DNA from: Pseudomonas fluorescens
GTDB lineage: Bacteria > Pseudomonadota > Gammaproteobacteria > Pseudomonadales > Pseudomonadaceae
Direction: 5' to 3'
DNA: 64,000 nucleotides
NCBI RefSeq assembly: GCF_902498195.1
Contig: NZ_CABVIY010000003.1
Location: 744,001-808,000, forward strand
A program made the position numbers and the translations under genes. Below, piece by piece: positions 63,955 through 64,000 of the stretch. The notes beneath the pieces were generated by a model, which made no database searches, was not told where the DNA came from, and saw only the letters and a program-made list of their open reading frames with translations. Every line of letters begins with the position of its first letter. Within the stretch, counting starts at the first letter, position 1.

Positions 63955-64000
63955 TCAGGCCGCCAGCAGCGAGCCACCTTTCTTGTAGAGTTCACCCAGA
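63955..64000 (-). CDS. C-terminal end of a gene cut by the window edge
   Basis: The minus-strand frame ends LGELYKKGGSLLAA, stop. Too short to identify. Located 39 bp before the iron alcohol dehydrogenase start on the same strand, so probably in the same operon. Confidence 0.4.
   Translation of the reverse strand, partial: LGELYKKGGSLLAA

Noticed and set aside
1..64000. CRISPR arrays, tRNA and rRNA genes
   Set aside because: No regularly spaced direct repeats with unique spacers (the 23-bp arrays have no variable spacers of CRISPR size), and no cloverleaf or rRNA sequence was recognised.

Overview
The window looks like chromosome of a fluorescent-group Pseudomonas. It carries an MvaT-family xenogeneic silencer, a UmuDC polymerase behind a consensus LexA box, an OprB-type sugar porin, a three-gene RND pump, many LysR/GntR/MocR regulators, and a lone sequence that matches the Pseudomonas REP core. 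The species cannot be fixed from this alone.

Left arm (1-9 kb): a Rieske oxygenase (cut by the window edge) and an ilvC-type ketol-acid reductoisomerase share one orientation, with a GntR regulator divergent from them. An identical 13-bp palindromic site lies in front of the oxygenase and in the ilvC/GntR gap. Next come an AEC exporter and a MocR regulator facing an exported RidA-like protein, a PhzF-like protein and an aspartate-racemase-like protein. An MvaT-like gene and a YddG-like exporter end this part.

Accessory region (9-27.4 kb): SOS-controlled umuDC, a few single genes (Nudix, EamA, GNAT), and a 1.54-kb element without a transposase. That element is bounded by inverted arrays of 23-bp-spaced repeats and holds two coupled genes of unknown function; it abuts a beheaded ccdA antitoxin. 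Then come small unknown genes, a metallophosphatase, a two-HTH regulator and a broken tyrosine recombinase. Two overlapping small genes encode MvaT-like oligomerisation domains with no recognisable DNA-binding half. The block ends with a Tn7/Tn5053-like transposition operon on the minus strand: an unknown 173-aa protein, a TniA-type DDE transposase, a TniB ATPase, and a 741-aa protein in which a second, catalytically degenerate TniB-like ATPase is fused to a TniQ target-selection domain. This fusion, with the MvaT-like pair beside it, is the best candidate here for an undescribed system.

Right arm (27.4-64 kb): conventional catabolic and transport DNA. A LysR gene is divergent from an acyl-CoA operon (ADP-forming acyl-CoA ligase, enoyl-CoA hydratase, aldehyde dehydrogenase, second hydratase, all coupled by ATGA overlaps), followed by an MFS importer and a bicupin. 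Then come an RND efflux operon, a zinc alcohol dehydrogenase, and an overlapping cupin / yellow-MRJP / membrane protein / NRAMP / SRPBCC operon. Further right are an old yellow enzyme between two LysR genes, an exported DJ-1-like protein, a serine hydrolase and a quinone-oxidoreductase-like enzyme. The last 9 kb is a sugar or polyol cluster: GntR, ribose-type ABC transporter, aldehyde dehydrogenase, OprB porin and iron alcohol dehydrogenase. A shared 18-bp site upstream of both the regulator and the operon suggests how it is controlled.
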